From contig AP019416.1 in NCBI GenBank assembly GCA_004295565.1, forward strand, positions 3,162,001 to 3,226,000: a DNA stretch of 64,000 nucleotides, read 5' to 3'. The notes beneath the pieces were generated by a model. It was not told where the DNA came from, ran no database searches, and was given only the letters and a program-made list of their open reading frames with translations. Below are positions 52,159-62,322 of the stretch, one piece after another. The stretch comes from Vreelandella olivaria. Lineage in GTDB: Bacteria; Pseudomonadota; Gammaproteobacteria; Pseudomonadales; Halomonadaceae. Each line of letters begins with the position of its first letter. Within the stretch, counting starts at the first letter, position 1. The position numbers were made by a program, and so were the translations under genes.

Positions 52159-53625
52159 TTCACTGCTGATCACGACTATTACCCTGGCCTACTTACTGAT
52201 TGTGCTAACAGTAGGACTAAGCGCACGCCACAATCAAAACTCCTCTCTGGAAGGGTATGTAGCCGGTGGCCGACACATAGGTTTACTGGTGCTGTTCTTT
52301 ATTCTTGGGGCGGAGATATTCTCTGCCTTCGCCTTCTTGGGTGCGCCTGGCTGGGCCTACAGCAAGGGAGCCCCGGCACTCTATATTATCGCCTATTTAG
52401 CACTGGCCGTAATCGTGTGGTGGTTGATCGCCCCTATATCTCGCGACTCGGCCGCCTCCATGGATTCCTGACTCAGGCGGAGTTCCTCTCTGCCTGTTAC
52501 CCAACCCGCGGCAACTTGCTGGGCCTATTTATCGGCGTGGTTAGTGTGCTCGCAATGATTCCCTATTTAACCATTCAGATCGCCGGTGCAGGACTTCTCT
52601 TCGAGGCTGCTACCTCTGGCACTATTCCTTTCTGGCTCGGCAGTTTACTCGCTTGTGGCGTGGTAGCTGCCTATGTCTATGCAAGCGGCTTACAAGGTAT
52701 TGGTTGGACCAATCTTCTCCAGGGCGTGATGATGGTAGGCGTAGCATGGTTTCTCGGCTTGGCGACGGCTGACCAATTCTTTGGTGGGGTCGGCGAGATG
52801 TTCCGCGAACTACAGAGAGAAGCCCCAGAATACCTAACCATGCCCGGCGCAGGCGGCATGGGCTGGGGCGCTTTCTCCACGGCTATTCTGGTAAGTGCTC
52901 TAGGCTGCGTAATGTGGCCACACATTTTCATGAAGTTCTATAGTGCCCGCAATGAACGAACCCTCAAGCGTGTATTCGTGCTCTACCCTCTTTACAGCTA
53001 TCTGTTGATACCATTACTAATTATTGGTTTTGCTGGGGTTCTACTGCTGGAGGATAGCCCGCTTGACTCCGCCGATCGAGTATTGCTAACGCTGGTAGTT
53101 GAGCTAGCTGACTTCCCGGCTTGGCTGATAGGCGTAGCTCTCTCCGGCGCCCTGGCCGCTGCCATGTCTACTGCTGCAAACCTAGCTCATACCTCCGCAA
53201 CTATTCTGGTACGCGACGTGGGTCAGCACTTACCAGCACTTCGCAACATACCAGATAATCAGGCGCTCAAATTGACTCGTTGGGGCGTAGTGCTAATCTC
53301 ACTTGCGGCTTACCTTCTTGCCCTAGTCAATCCCGGCTCATTAGTTGACCTGCTACTCGGCGCATACGGCATAGTGGTACAGTTAATGCCCATGCTACTG
53401 GGCGCATTGTTCTGGCGCCGTGCTTCCCGTACTGGCGCTTTCGCTGGCTTAGCAATAGGTGCTGCATTGACCCTATTATTTCAATTTGGTGTTAGCACTC
53501 CATTCGGCTGGCATGCTGGATTCTGCGGCTTAGTAGTCAATACGGCCGTATTCATTAGTGTGAGTTTAGCAATGGGTGGTGAATCATCCTGCTCGCCAGC
53601 CCAAGCTCTGGGCACCAATACCTGA
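52151..53625 (+). CDS. Sodium:solute symporter (SSS family), frameshifted
   Basis: An inner-membrane Na+-coupled transporter of about 490 residues with about thirteen helices. Seen are LLITTITLAYLLIVLTVGLS, EGYVAGGRHIGLLVLFFILG, AEIFSAFAFLGAPGWAYSKG, the Na+ site region GALAAAMSTAANLAHTSATI and GAYGIVVQLMPMLLGALFW. A frame change near 52440 is needed. It is the third gene of the M20 operon and ends at a strong hairpin. The substrate is probably the acyl-amino acid cleaved by the M20 enzyme. Confidence 0.88.
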
Positions 53626-53638
53626 TTTGTAAAATATC

Positions 53639-53674
53639 AGTATCACGAGGTGGCAACAGCCACCTCGTGATACT
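53639..53674 (+). terminator. Terminator after SSS symporter gene
   Basis: AGTATCACGAGGTGG (53639-53653) pairs perfectly with CCACCTCGTGATACT (53660-53674) around CAACAG. The 15-base stem starts 14 bases after the symporter stop codon. The T run is weak, but stem strength and place support termination. Confidence 0.8.
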
Positions 53675-53755
53675 CTAATAATATCCCTACTTAATTGCAA
53701 CTAGGGGCAACATGGCGTGCAAACACACATTGAGTAGCGACCGCTAACACACCAA

Positions 53756-54383
53756 TTACTGAATGATGTCGCCAATCGAGCGTTTGCCATCCAGCAGCAG
53801 ATACTCCTGATTAACCACATCGGGCTTTTGTACAGCGTGAAGTAGCGCATAAGCCACATTCTCCCGTGAGACTTGGTTGTCGCCTGCTTCATCCAGTGAA
53901 CTGGCGAACTGCTGGCTGGCGGTTTCGTCGGTCAAACGCCCAGGCTTGAGAATAAGGTAGGGCATACCGCTGTTGCGAAGGTGGGCATCGGCAGCAAATT
54001 TCGCAGCCATATAGGGGCGCATTTTCTCGGGTGCTTCCAACGGCTTCTCTGCCCGCATGGCGCTAATCATGATGTAGCGGGAGAGACCTTTTGCTTGGCG
54101 ATATCAACGGTACGAATGGCGCCGTAAAGATCAATCATCAGCGTTTTATCTGGCCCGGTGTGGGGCCAGAACCCGCCGTGAAGACCACTTGATCGCAGCC
54201 TTCAAAGGCGTGTTCAAACTCGCCTTCCAAATCGGCTATTACGGTGTCGATACCGCGCTCTTTAAACCACGACGCCTGCTCTTCACTACGAATCATTGCT
54301 TTAATAGGCATATCGGCTTGCTGGGCCAGCTCGCAAAACTGTTTACCGATCTGTCCGTTCGCGCCAATCACTAACGTTGTCAT
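53756..54383 (-). CDS. NAD(P)-binding protein (YwnB-like), frameshifted
   Basis: An atypical short-chain dehydrogenase-like protein of about 209 residues. The nucleotide loop is TLVIGANGQIGKQFCELAQQ; IKAMIRSEEQASWF follows; later RPYMAAKFAADAHLRNSGMP replaces the usual Tyr-x3-Lys and LILKPGRLTDETASQQ ends the core. Frame changes lie near 54165 and 54100. The group includes YwnB and NmrA-like redox sensors. No partner gene is evident. Confidence 0.85.
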
Positions 54384-54477
54384 AACGGCTCCTTGTGAAT
54401 TGATTACTCCCTTATGAGTGCAGGCACTGAAGTGGAATTCAACCCCGGGATGCGAGCAGTGCCGGCGCAGTTTGCCT

Positions 54478-55166
54478 CTAAGCCATCACGCCAAACAAAT
54501 GCCCGATGGCGGATGTTAAAGCCATGGCGAGCGCGCCCCAGAACATTACTCTTGCCGCAGCTTTTAGGATTGGTGCTCCGCCCACCCGGGCAGCGATAGC
54601 CCCCAGCAAGGCTAAAAGAGCAGTGAGAACAGCGCTACCAGTGGAATCAGCAGTGCATGTGATGCCCACCACGCGACCAGCAGCGGTAGCAGTGCACCGA
54701 TAGTGAACGTCGTGGCGGAAGAGAGTGCTGCCTGAAGTGGGCGAGCTTGGCTGGTGTCGGTGATGCCGATCTCATCTCGCGCATGCGCGCCCAGGGCGTC
54801 GTTGGTCATCAATTGCTCAGCGACCTGCTTTGCCAGTTCAGGCGCCAAGCCGCGGGTTTCATAGATAGCCGCAAGCTCTTCCTGTTCTAGTTCGTAATGC
54901 TCATCCAGTGCTTTGCGTTCGATTTCAAGATCAGCGTTTTCAGTATCCGATTGTGAGCTTACCGAAACATACTCGCCTGCGGCCATCGACATGGCACCTG
55001 CCACCAAGCCCGAAATACCCGCCAACATAATATCACTTTGAGTGGTACTGGCCGCGGCAACGCCCAGTATCAAACTGCTCGTCGAAACGATGCCATCGTT
55101 AGCACCCATTACAGCAGCACGTAGCCAACCGTTACGGTGGGAACGGTGGTGTTCTGTATGGATCAT
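54478..55166 (-). CDS. VIT1/CCC1-family metal transporter, frameshifted
   Basis: A VIT-type membrane protein of about 229 residues that would move Fe2+ or Mn2+. Seen are AAVMGANDGIVSTSSLILGV, GISGLVAGAMSMAAGEYVSV (helices 1-2), a cytoplasmic helical hairpin rich in Glu (ERKALDEHYELEQEELAAIY), and the last three helices ending GHLFGVMA. A frame change lies near 54620. The Glu-rich hairpin supplies metal-binding residues. No regulator is adjacent. Confidence 0.9.
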
Positions 55167-55260
55167 ATGTCTACTACCATTTTTAGGTATTTCTTTATCG
55201 AAACCTGTGGGCTACTCGTTGAGCCCTAAGCAGGACAACGCGTTGCTAGTAACTAGAAGT

Positions 55261-55758
55261 TTAGATATAGGCTCTTAGATCAGGTACCGGGGTGGTATGT
55301 TCACAGTGTAATAATGCCGACACGCGTATATTATGCTGCCGTTCTAAGCGCTCTAACGCTGGCTTTGACAACTGCCCATTGGTGACAATCACGGCTTTTT
55401 GCTGAACTGACAAGGCACTTGTGCCATGCCAATAATCGACTAAAGCTTGGTATTCAGGCCGCTGATGCCGAACGTAGCCAAGCTGTGCAAAAGCCTTTGT
55501 TATGTCTCCGGCGCCTTTTAATTCGACCAGGACGGCTACACTGCGGTTGTGGCTTTTCCAAAGGTAAAGGCCATCACATTTAGGCAAGTTATCTTGCATG
55601 ACACAGCCATCCAACACGATGGCAAGCGCTTGCTCTCCTTGCTTAAGCGATAAATGAAGCCGTTTACCCTGTTCTCCCAGAGTCAACTGACCTTGGCACA
55701 GTGCGTGCGTATTTCCCATACGCTGGCAAGTACAGGCGGGATAGGGGTTAACCATCAT
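55261..55758 (-). CDS. PD-(D/E)XK-like protein, partner of AAA ATPase
   Basis: An intact protein of about 165 residues. A nuclease-like core is visible: Asp in LPKCDGLYLWKSHNRSVAVL followed by VELKGAGDITKAFAQLGYV, which fits D-x(n)-E-x-K, then a helix with RHQRPEYQALVDYW. A Cys-rich start (YPACTCQRMGNTHALCQGQ) may bind metal. ATG 55758 (MMVNPYP) overlaps the end of the AAA ATPase gene by 4 bases; a start at 55776 is possible. I do not know a named family. The coupling suggests a two-gene ATPase-nuclease unit. Confidence 0.65.
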   Translation of the reverse strand: MMVNPYPACTCQRMGNTHALCQGQLTLGEQGKRLHLSLKQGEQALAIVLDGCVMQDNLPKCDGLYLWKSHNRSVAVLVELKGAGDITKAFAQLGYVRHQRPEYQALVDYWHGTSALSVQQKAVIVTNGQLSKPALERLERQHNIRVSALLHCEHTTPVPDLRAYI

Positions 55759-56972
55759 CCCTGACGTTGCTCCCATTCAATATCACGCATTTTGTCGTAG
55801 AGAAGATTGATCGCGTTGAAGTGCTGCAACAGTTGGTCATCCAATAGACCGCTTTCACTATCGATTAATGAGCTAGCTTGCCCTGGAAACACAGCATAGG
55901 CAGCCACATCACTGCTTGATAAAGGCATCAGCGCTTCGATTTCTGGATCAGTCATTGGAAAGTTTTTAACTTGCCACTTTTTAAGATGATTGTTCAGCGC
56001 CTCGACAATAAAGGGGCTGTGAGTAGTGACAATGAATTGAGCATTTGGAAAAGTCTGCAGTAAATCCCCAGCACACGGCGCTGCCATTGAGGATGAAGGT
56101 GTAAATCCACTTCATCAATCATAATGACCGCTTCTGATTCCAGCGGATTATTTAGATGCGGATTGGCAAGCGCCATTCTTGCACTGAGATCAATGACTAA
56201 TCCTAATAGCGTTTGATAACCGTCGCTTAGCTGGGCAAGATTTAACCATTCGCCCCCTTGTTTTACCACAAAACGTAAAGGGTTTAGTTCAATATGCGGC
56301 TCGGAAAGGTCAGGAAATAAAGCGACAATGGCACGCCTAACCGCATCTAGTTCCGGCAGGGTGGCTTCAAAGCTTTTTGCTGTTTCTGCAGTCTATGTTC
56401 TTCATTTTCTTTATTATAAAACCAAACAAAGGCAGACTTGAAACGAGTGTTCGCCGTTAGCGCATCCGTTAATGCCTCAAAGCGCTCGTGAGTTTTGGGA
56501 AACCCCTTACGGCTTTGCGGCAAATCCAACAACGCCCTGCTCACGCCATAATAGGCAAAAACGGGCAATGAAAAAGGCTCACCTGCTGCCCAGCGCTCAA
56601 TCACTTCTTGGTCAAGATAATGCTTTAATACTTTTACGCCTTGGCCTTGGGGTATATGACTAGCTGTCTTTTGCTGTTATCACGACGTTTAAGACGATCC
56701 CATACTAACCCTTGAGTCGTCTCTAAAGTGATACGCGCATAGGGAGACAGCTGATTGGCCTGTTGATGAATATCCCCCTGTTTTTTAAAGGTAATGCCTG
56801 AAACGCCTGGCAAGTAGGTCAGAACCTCCCCTAAACCTATCGCTACCGCGTCAAGCAGCGTGGTTTTACCGCTGCCATTCTCTCCCATCAATAATGTTAG
56901 CCGCTCAGCAAGGGCAAGCGTTAAAGCAGGTTTGGAGCGAAAATTTTCCAGGGTTAGGCGCTTTAGCTTCAT
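55755..56972 (-). CDS. AAA/OLD-like ATPase, possible defence ATPase, frameshifted
   Basis: An ABC/SMC-type ATPase of about 405 residues resembling AAA_21/AAA_23 and OLD-family heads. It begins MKLKRLTLENFRSKPALTLA; Walker A is LMGENGSGKTTLLDAVAIG; the signature region is LAQLSDGYQTLLGLVIDL; Walker B is AVIMIDEVDLHLHPQWQ; the switch is FIVTTHSPFIVEAL. Frame changes lie near 56635, 56370 and 56060. It overlaps the PD-(D/E)XK-like gene by 4 bases. The layout is like ATPase plus nuclease defence pairs (for example PtuA with PtuB), but I see no exact match. Confidence 0.75.
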
Positions 56973-57072
56973 GCAAAATTTCTCATTTTTGAGAATCCAT
57001 TATCGAAGGTAAGTGTGCCATTATTACGTTACGGGGTCGAATGGTAGGCATTTGTAGACAAGATGAGCTCTG

Positions 57073-58176
57073 CTAGTCTGAAGGCACTACTCGGAACAGC
57101 CTGCCCTCTGGGCTGTCGGTAAGCAGATACACCTCGCCTTCTGGGCCTATCCGCACATCTCTGATACGCTCGCCCAGCTCACCAAACAGGCCTTCTATAT
57201 CGCTGGCTTCGCGACCATTGTTAGATAAACGTACCCGTCGCACCTCTTTATTGACCAGCGCTCCAATGAGTATGTCGCCTTGCCACTGCGGAAATAGTTC
57301 GCCGCTGTAAAGCGCTATGCCGGAGGGCGCAATAGAGGGTGTCCATTCTAAAAGTGGCGACACGGTACCAGGGTACTCTTTGAAGGGAGTGATACGTGCA
57401 CCCGTATAATCCAGCCCTCCTGTGGCAATTGGCCAGCCGTAGTTAGCCCCTGCTTCAATAAGATTGATCTCATCTCCGCCACGCGGGCCATGCTCATGGG
57501 TAATCAGTCGCCGATTCTCCTCATCGTAGACGACTCCTTGGACGTTGCGATGACCGTAGCTGTAAATCTCCGGGTGGGCATCGCCACGGCCTACAAAAGG
57601 GTTGTCGTCGGGTACGCTGCCATCGCGATTCAGACGTACAATACTGCCAATGTGATTGTGGAGGTTCTGCGCCTGCTCACGGTAATCAAAGCCATCACCC
57701 AGAGTAAGAATCAAGGTCTCATCTGGCAGCCAGGTCAGGCGACCACCAAAGTGAGCGTTGTCCTGTTTAGCGGGCTGCACACGGAATATCTCGACAACGT
57801 TTTCGAGGCTGGTTTCAGCCAGCGTGCCGCTGGCGAGGCAGGTGTGGTTGGCTTCCTCACTACCACACGCATAACTGAAATAAACCTGCTGGTCGTCTTC
57901 AAACTGCGGCGATAGCACTACATCAAATAAACCTGACTGACCAGAGGCATATACCTCTGGCAAACCACTTAGGGATTCCACCAAGGTGTTGCCATCGGCG
58001 CTTAGCACTCTTAAACGCCCCGGGCGCTCTGTCACTAGCATGCGCCCATCAGGTAGAAAAGCGAGCGACCACGGGTACGCTAAATTCTCAGCGACGATGT
58101 TCACTTTATACGGCGGTACACTTTGTGCCTGAATCGGTGGCGAGGTCACAATTAGGCCACTGACACTCGTCCACAA
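57073..58176 (-). CDS. PQQ-dependent sugar dehydrogenase (GSDH/YliI type)
   Basis: A periplasmic beta-propeller aldose sugar dehydrogenase of about 367 residues. It begins with a hydrophobic signal region (LWTSVSGLIVTSPPIQAQS) and reads AYPWSLAFLPDGRMLVTERP, HFGGRLTWLPDETLILTLGD, YGHRNVQGVVYD, HEHGPRGGDEINLIEAGANY and GWPIATGGLDY, all typical of soluble aldose dehydrogenases binding PQQ. TTG 58176 is the start given; the signal peptide may begin upstream in this frame, where a shift may fuse it with the preceding gene. Substrate range is unknown. Confidence 0.9.
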   Translation of the reverse strand: MWTSVSGLIVTSPPIQAQSVPPYKVNIVAENLAYPWSLAFLPDGRMLVTERPGRLRVLSADGNTLVESLSGLPEVYASGQSGLFDVVLSPQFEDDQQVYFSYACGSEEANHTCLASGTLAETSLENVVEIFRVQPAKQDNAHFGGRLTWLPDETLILTLGDGFDYREQAQNLHNHIGSIVRLNRDGSVPDDNPFVGRGDAHPEIYSYGHRNVQGVVYDEENRRLITHEHGPRGGDEINLIEAGANYGWPIATGGLDYTGARITPFKEYPGTVSPLLEWTPSIAPSGIALYSGELFPQWQGDILIGALVNKEVRRVRLSNNGREASDIEGLFGELGERIRDVRIGPEGEVYLLTDSPEGRLFRVVPSD

Positions 58177-58670
58177 TGCAATGCTGGTAAGTCCGTGGGG
58201 TGAGAAAGGTGAGTATTTCTCGAATGCCCGTTAAGCAGCGCGAATAGCCACCCTGCCAGCGCGGCACATAACAGCATGGCGATCAAACCAGAGATTTCTC
58301 GGGTAGCCGCGATGAAGGTTGGCATGGGAGCCACACTATCCACGATTTTTAACGAGACCAGCAGCCCTATCGCTGCGGCGCCAGCGCTTAACAACGCTTG
58401 CAACTTGCCTCCCAGCCAGCGCGATATCAGCACAGCGGCTATTTGCGAAGGCAGAAACCCCGCTATGAATAGTGCTGCATAGACCGGTGCAAAAGTGGTG
58501 AGGTCTTGAAGCGTGGTTTCCAACCGTAGCATTGTGGGTATTTCAACGCCCATGCTTTGCAACGCAGCCAAATTAAACTGGGTTTGAACCACACTGCCGA
58601 GTAATACCCCCGTTAGCAACGCGATAAGAAACTTGATACTGATAGCAAACCTTCCTGATCGTGTGGGCAT
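58152..58670 (-). CDS. Hypothetical membrane protein
   Basis: About 172 residues with four membrane segments (IKFLIALLTGVLLGSVVQT, FAPVYAALFIAGFLPSQIA, LLSAGAAAIGLLVSLKIV, and LIAMLLCAALAGWLFALL). I do not recognise a functional family. The C-terminus overlaps the start of the sugar dehydrogenase gene, so the two are probably co-transcribed. The last 25 residues may be out of frame if a single-base error exists near 58210. Confidence 0.7.
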   Translation of the reverse strand: MPTRSGRFAISIKFLIALLTGVLLGSVVQTQFNLAALQSMGVEIPTMLRLETTLQDLTTFAPVYAALFIAGFLPSQIAAVLISRWLGGKLQALLSAGAAAIGLLVSLKIVDSVAPMPTFIAATREISGLIAMLLCAALAGWLFALLNGHSRNTHLSHPTDLPALHCGRVSVA

Positions 58671-58802
58671 TGCAAATTCCAGTCGTCAGTAGCAATAAAG
58701 GATGTTCTCAAGATTAGCAGCTGTTGAGCGTTAATAGCGCTGGTGCACTTGCCACCCCTTAGAACGCTCATTAAAATGCCGCGCCACCTGAAGAGAACGC
58801 TC

Positions 58803-59342
58803 ATGAAAATTAATGTGGTCGGCACCAGTGGCAGTGGCAAGAGTACCCTTGCAAAGCAGTGCGCAGACGCCTTGAACGCCCCATGCGTTCAGCTTGATCA
58901 ACTATTCTGGCGAGCTAACTGGCAAGGGACACCCGATGACGAGTTTTTGTTGCCCTGGAAAAGGCGTTAGCCGCTTCACCCGAAGGCTGGGTGTTGGACG
59001 GTAACTTCGACCGCACTCGGCATATAAAGTGGCGTGATGTGGATATGGTGGTGTGGATCGACTACCCTTTTGGCGAGTATTTAGCCAAGCCCTCACCCGT
59101 GCGGTTAAACGCATCATCAGCCAAGAGGAACTCTGGCCTGATACAGGTAATCGCGAGAGCTTCCGCAAAACATTTCTAAGCCGTGATTCGGTTCTGCTAT
59201 GGTCACTTAAAACATGGCGGCAAAACCGGAAACGCTACTTTGCCGATATGATTAACCCCGCTATGCGCATATACAGTTTGTACGTTTGACTTCCATAAAA
59301 GAAGCCCAAGCTTTGGTGAAGCGTTTCAAGGTCGGCGCTTAG
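58803..59342 (+). CDS. P-loop kinase (adenylate kinase-like), frameshifted
   Basis: About 178 residues of a small nucleotide kinase-like ATPase. Walker A is VVGTSGSGKSTLAKQCADAL; then QLDQLFWRANWQGTPDDEFL, GWVLDGNFDRTRHIKW and VDMVVWIDYPFGEYL, as in the topology-modulation (FlaR-like) and adenylate kinase-like group. Frame changes lie near 58970, 59085 and 59265. ATG 58803. Substrate is unknown. Confidence 0.75.
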
Positions 59343-59381
59343 GCTTCAGAGAGAGTAAGCCTATTGCACAAAGGCTTAGCG

Positions 59382-60275
59382 TTAATCAAGCCCAAGCTGT
59401 TCCAGTGCCTGCTCCACTCTTCTGCGATCATTCCCTTGCAGCGCTTGCAAGGGCTGCGGTAAACAGGGCTGGCTCACTCTGCCAGTGACTTCTGCAATAG
59501 TAGCCGCTACTCGCAGACTCCCCCCGTATTCACGGTATAGCGACCACAGTGGCTCAAGCTGTTCTGAAAGCTGCTGAGCCGCTTGGGCATTCCCCGCCTG
59601 AGCAGCTCGGGTGAGTGCCAGCGCTGCTTTCGGAAATATTCCACCGATAACCGAGTACCAGGCATCGCACCCCGCATTTAGACCGGTGGCTGCCGCCGCG
59701 TCGCCGCTAATACCGATGGTGACATCAGAGGGATCAGCTTGCGCAGCCGTGTAACTCGTTCCGTTGCTGCTTGAATATCGCTGTTCATCGGGGGAATCTT
59801 GATAGAGCGAACCTGGGACAATTGGGCGATTCGACCATGCAGCTCATCGCTGAATTCGAAATGGGTGGTACCAGGGTTGTCGTACACGCAGAGCGGCACA
59901 CTCAGCGATTGACATACCGTGGCGTAGAGGTCGAAGACCTCGTCATCGGTGAGCTTTTGGTAGGAAACTGGCGCAAGCAGCACCCCCGCTGGCGCCTGCC
60001 TCCTGAGCACTCTCTGCATTGGCCAGCACATCACGAGTACGTAACGCACCAATGCCCGCGATAATAGGCACACCCACTGCATTTTCAACGCTAAGCTTCA
60101 CAACACGGGCACGCTCAGCGTGGCTTAAATAGGCGTAGTTCCCCGTCGAGCCCAGCACGCCAATGGAGCCCACCCCAGCCTCGGCTAAACGCTCAACCAA
60201 ACCGATAAACTCATACTCCTTAATGCCCTGCTCGCTCACAGGGGTTAGCGGAAATGCACTGAGGCCAGTAAACAT
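59382..60275 (-). CDS. DapA/NanA-family lyase, frameshifted
   Basis: A class I aldolase-like enzyme of the dihydrodipicolinate synthase family, about 298 residues. Seen are GLSAFPLTPVSEQGI, GVLGSTGNYAYLSHAERARV, the Tyr region CVYDNPGTTHFEFSD, and the Schiff-base Lys in SIKIPPMNSD. Frame changes lie near 59995 and 59720. The pattern fits members that act on 2-oxo sugar acids or related substrates rather than housekeeping DapA, because no lysine genes are near. Regulation is unknown; a repeated motif lies 47 bases upstream. Confidence 0.85.
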
Positions 60276-60626
60276 AGTGGATGCTCCTTTTAGATAGATG
60301 CCAATCGCAGTGTCGCCCAGACGATTAGCTATTATGTACAAACATACGGTAATGGAATAGCCACGACTTATCCTCGCTATTCGTTGACATAACTTTCTGT
60401 TATTTTTCTTGAATTGATGTAGTGTTTGCGTATGTGTTGTATCGATACGGCACAGTTACTTTTGGAGGCGTATCTTTCAGTCATACCATGAGAGCTGAAT
60501 ATAAAAACGGTTCCGTCAGTGCTGCGAGGGAGAACACGTCATCAATTCATACACCGTTCATGTGCAGAGAAGAACTGCATCGTGCGTGAAACTGGCGTTC
60601 ATCAATCAACCAGTAAGCCACCATCA
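60276..60626. other. Intergenic region with repeated motif
   Basis: This 351-base divergent gap lies between the DapA-family and PstS-like genes. It contains one copy of the 22-base motif that recurs at 32571 and 40682, here at 60322-60343, and a TTGACA at about 60383. An open frame upstream of 60627 (from about 60519) lacks protein-like features and is not annotated. Confidence 0.5.
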
Positions 60627-61100
60627 ATGCCACCATCCGTTATAAGCGGCTCAAGATTGCGACTGGCCTTACTGGCAGTGACCACCCTTGTTTTGCTGGT
60701 GGGGCTCAATTTCGCAGCAACAAATGCCATCGCTCGGGAGGCACCACTTTATTTAGTGGCTCATCCTGATGTTGCCACCCGCTGGCTCAATCGGGATACC
60801 ACCCGCGCAATTTTCGCCATGCGGCAACGCACATGGCCGGATGGTCAAGCGGTTAGGGTATTCGTTCTAAGTAACAACAACCCCGTGCATGCCCGCTTTA
60901 CTAAAGAGCAGTTGGCTGTATACCCGCACCAACTTCAATTAGCCTGGGATCGCATGGTCTTTTCAGGTACCGGGCAAGCCCCTGACCGAGTAAACGATCA
61001 GGAAGAGATGCGCGAGCGTGTTGCCTCGACGCCGGGTGCTATTGGGTATCTTGAAAGGGAGTATCTGGATGATAGCGTCCAAGTCATTTCGATGGAATGA
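60627..61100 (+). CDS. PstS-like periplasmic substrate-binding protein, short
   Basis: About 157 residues with a signal peptide (LRLALLAVTTLVLLVGLNFA, cleaved near AIAREA) and a phosphate-binding-like single lobe: LYLVAHPDVATRWLNRDTTR, MRQRTWPDGQAVRVFVLSNN, VNDQEEMRERVASTPGAIGY. These match the small PBP-like proteins related to PstS that lack the full two lobes. The end overlaps the outer-membrane protein gene by 32 bases. It is likely a sensor or accessory factor for the downstream diguanylate cyclase. Confidence 0.8.
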   Translation: MPPSVISGSRLRLALLAVTTLVLLVGLNFAATNAIAREAPLYLVAHPDVATRWLNRDTTRAIFAMRQRTWPDGQAVRVFVLSNNNPVHARFTKEQLAVYPHQLQLAWDRMVFSGTGQAPDRVNDQEEMRERVASTPGAIGYLEREYLDDSVQVISME

Positions 61101-62288
61101 ATGCAGCGCCATTGCCGCTTTGTTAGGCACCGTTGTGATGGGGTTATCTGCTAACGCCCAAAGCGACGAAAAGGTGCTGGATACTCTGCAGGTGCATGGT
61201 TTTCTTAGCCAGGCGCTGATTATTACTGACGATAACAATTTTTTTGGCCACAGTAGCCGAGATGAAGGCAGCTTAGAATTCACTGAGGTCGGCCTCAACG
61301 CCTCCTTACGCCCCCATCAGGATGTGCTTGTTGCTGCTCAGGTGCTGAGTCGTCGAGCTGGTGGCGAGAGCAGCGATGCAGAAGCGAAATTGGATTATGG
61401 TCTGATCGACTACCAAATGATCTCTAATCAACAGCGTAACTTTGGCGTACAACTAGGCCGAATTAAAAATCCTTTTGGGTTTTATAACCAAACACGTGAT
61501 GTAGCCTTTACACGTCCAAGTATCTTGCTACCTCAGTCTATCTATTTTGATCGAACACGCTCAATGGCTCTTACAGGCGACGGAGTGACGTTTTATTTGG
61601 AAGAGCGATTGAACAATGGGGTTATACGCGGGCAGATTGGCTTAGGTGAACCCCAGGCTGGAGATGACTTAAACCAAACTCTTCAGTTGAATCGTATTGC
61701 GGGCACCTTCGATCCTCAGCAATCCGCCATTGCACAGGTTCGCTATGAGCATGACGGGGGCGCGTTGTTGCAGCGGTGAGCAAGGCTGAGGTGAAATCCC
61801 GAATAGAGTCACATCAACCGGGAGTAAGCGACGGAAATTTTTACTTTACACCTTGGGTATTTTCCCTCCAGTACAATCAAGAGCTTTGGAGTTTAACAGC
61901 TGAATATGCGCTGCGCCGCTCAGGTTTAAAAAACTTCAATCAGTCCTCTTTGAACTTTGATACGACAGGTGAGAGTTGGTATTTACAATATACAAGACGC
62001 TTTTATGACGATTGGCAGTGGCTAATACGATATGACAGTTTAATCAGTAATCGTAATGATGCCTCAGGGAAAGCGTTTGAGGCTAATGGCCTAGGGCCTG
62101 CACATACCCAATTTGCAGATGATATAACATTTGGCCTGCAGTGGACACCGCATCCTCAAGTTATGTTGGCAGGAGAGTATCACCATGTGGACGGCACTGG
62201 CTGGCTACCCATACAGGATAACCCAGATTCATCAGCAACCAGCCGGAGATGGAACATGTGGTTATTCCAGTTATCGCTGCGCTTTTAA
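61069..62288 (+). CDS. Outer membrane porin-like protein, frameshifted
   Basis: About 405 residues of an outer-membrane beta-barrel. After a signal peptide (IAALLGTVVMGLSANAQS) the sequence alternates as in barrels: VLDTLQVHGFLSQALIITD, QLGRIKNPFGFYNQTRDVAF, LYLEERLNNG-like strands, SWYLQYTRRFYDDWQWLIRY, FGLQWTPHPQVMLAGEYHHV, and a final aromatic LSLRF. A shift near 61775 is needed. AAGGGAG precedes ATG 61069. It lies between the PstS-like and diguanylate cyclase genes. Confidence 0.8.
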
Positions 62289-62322
62289 GGCTCCCCCCAA
62301 TCCTGGCTAGGACGTTACCGCA

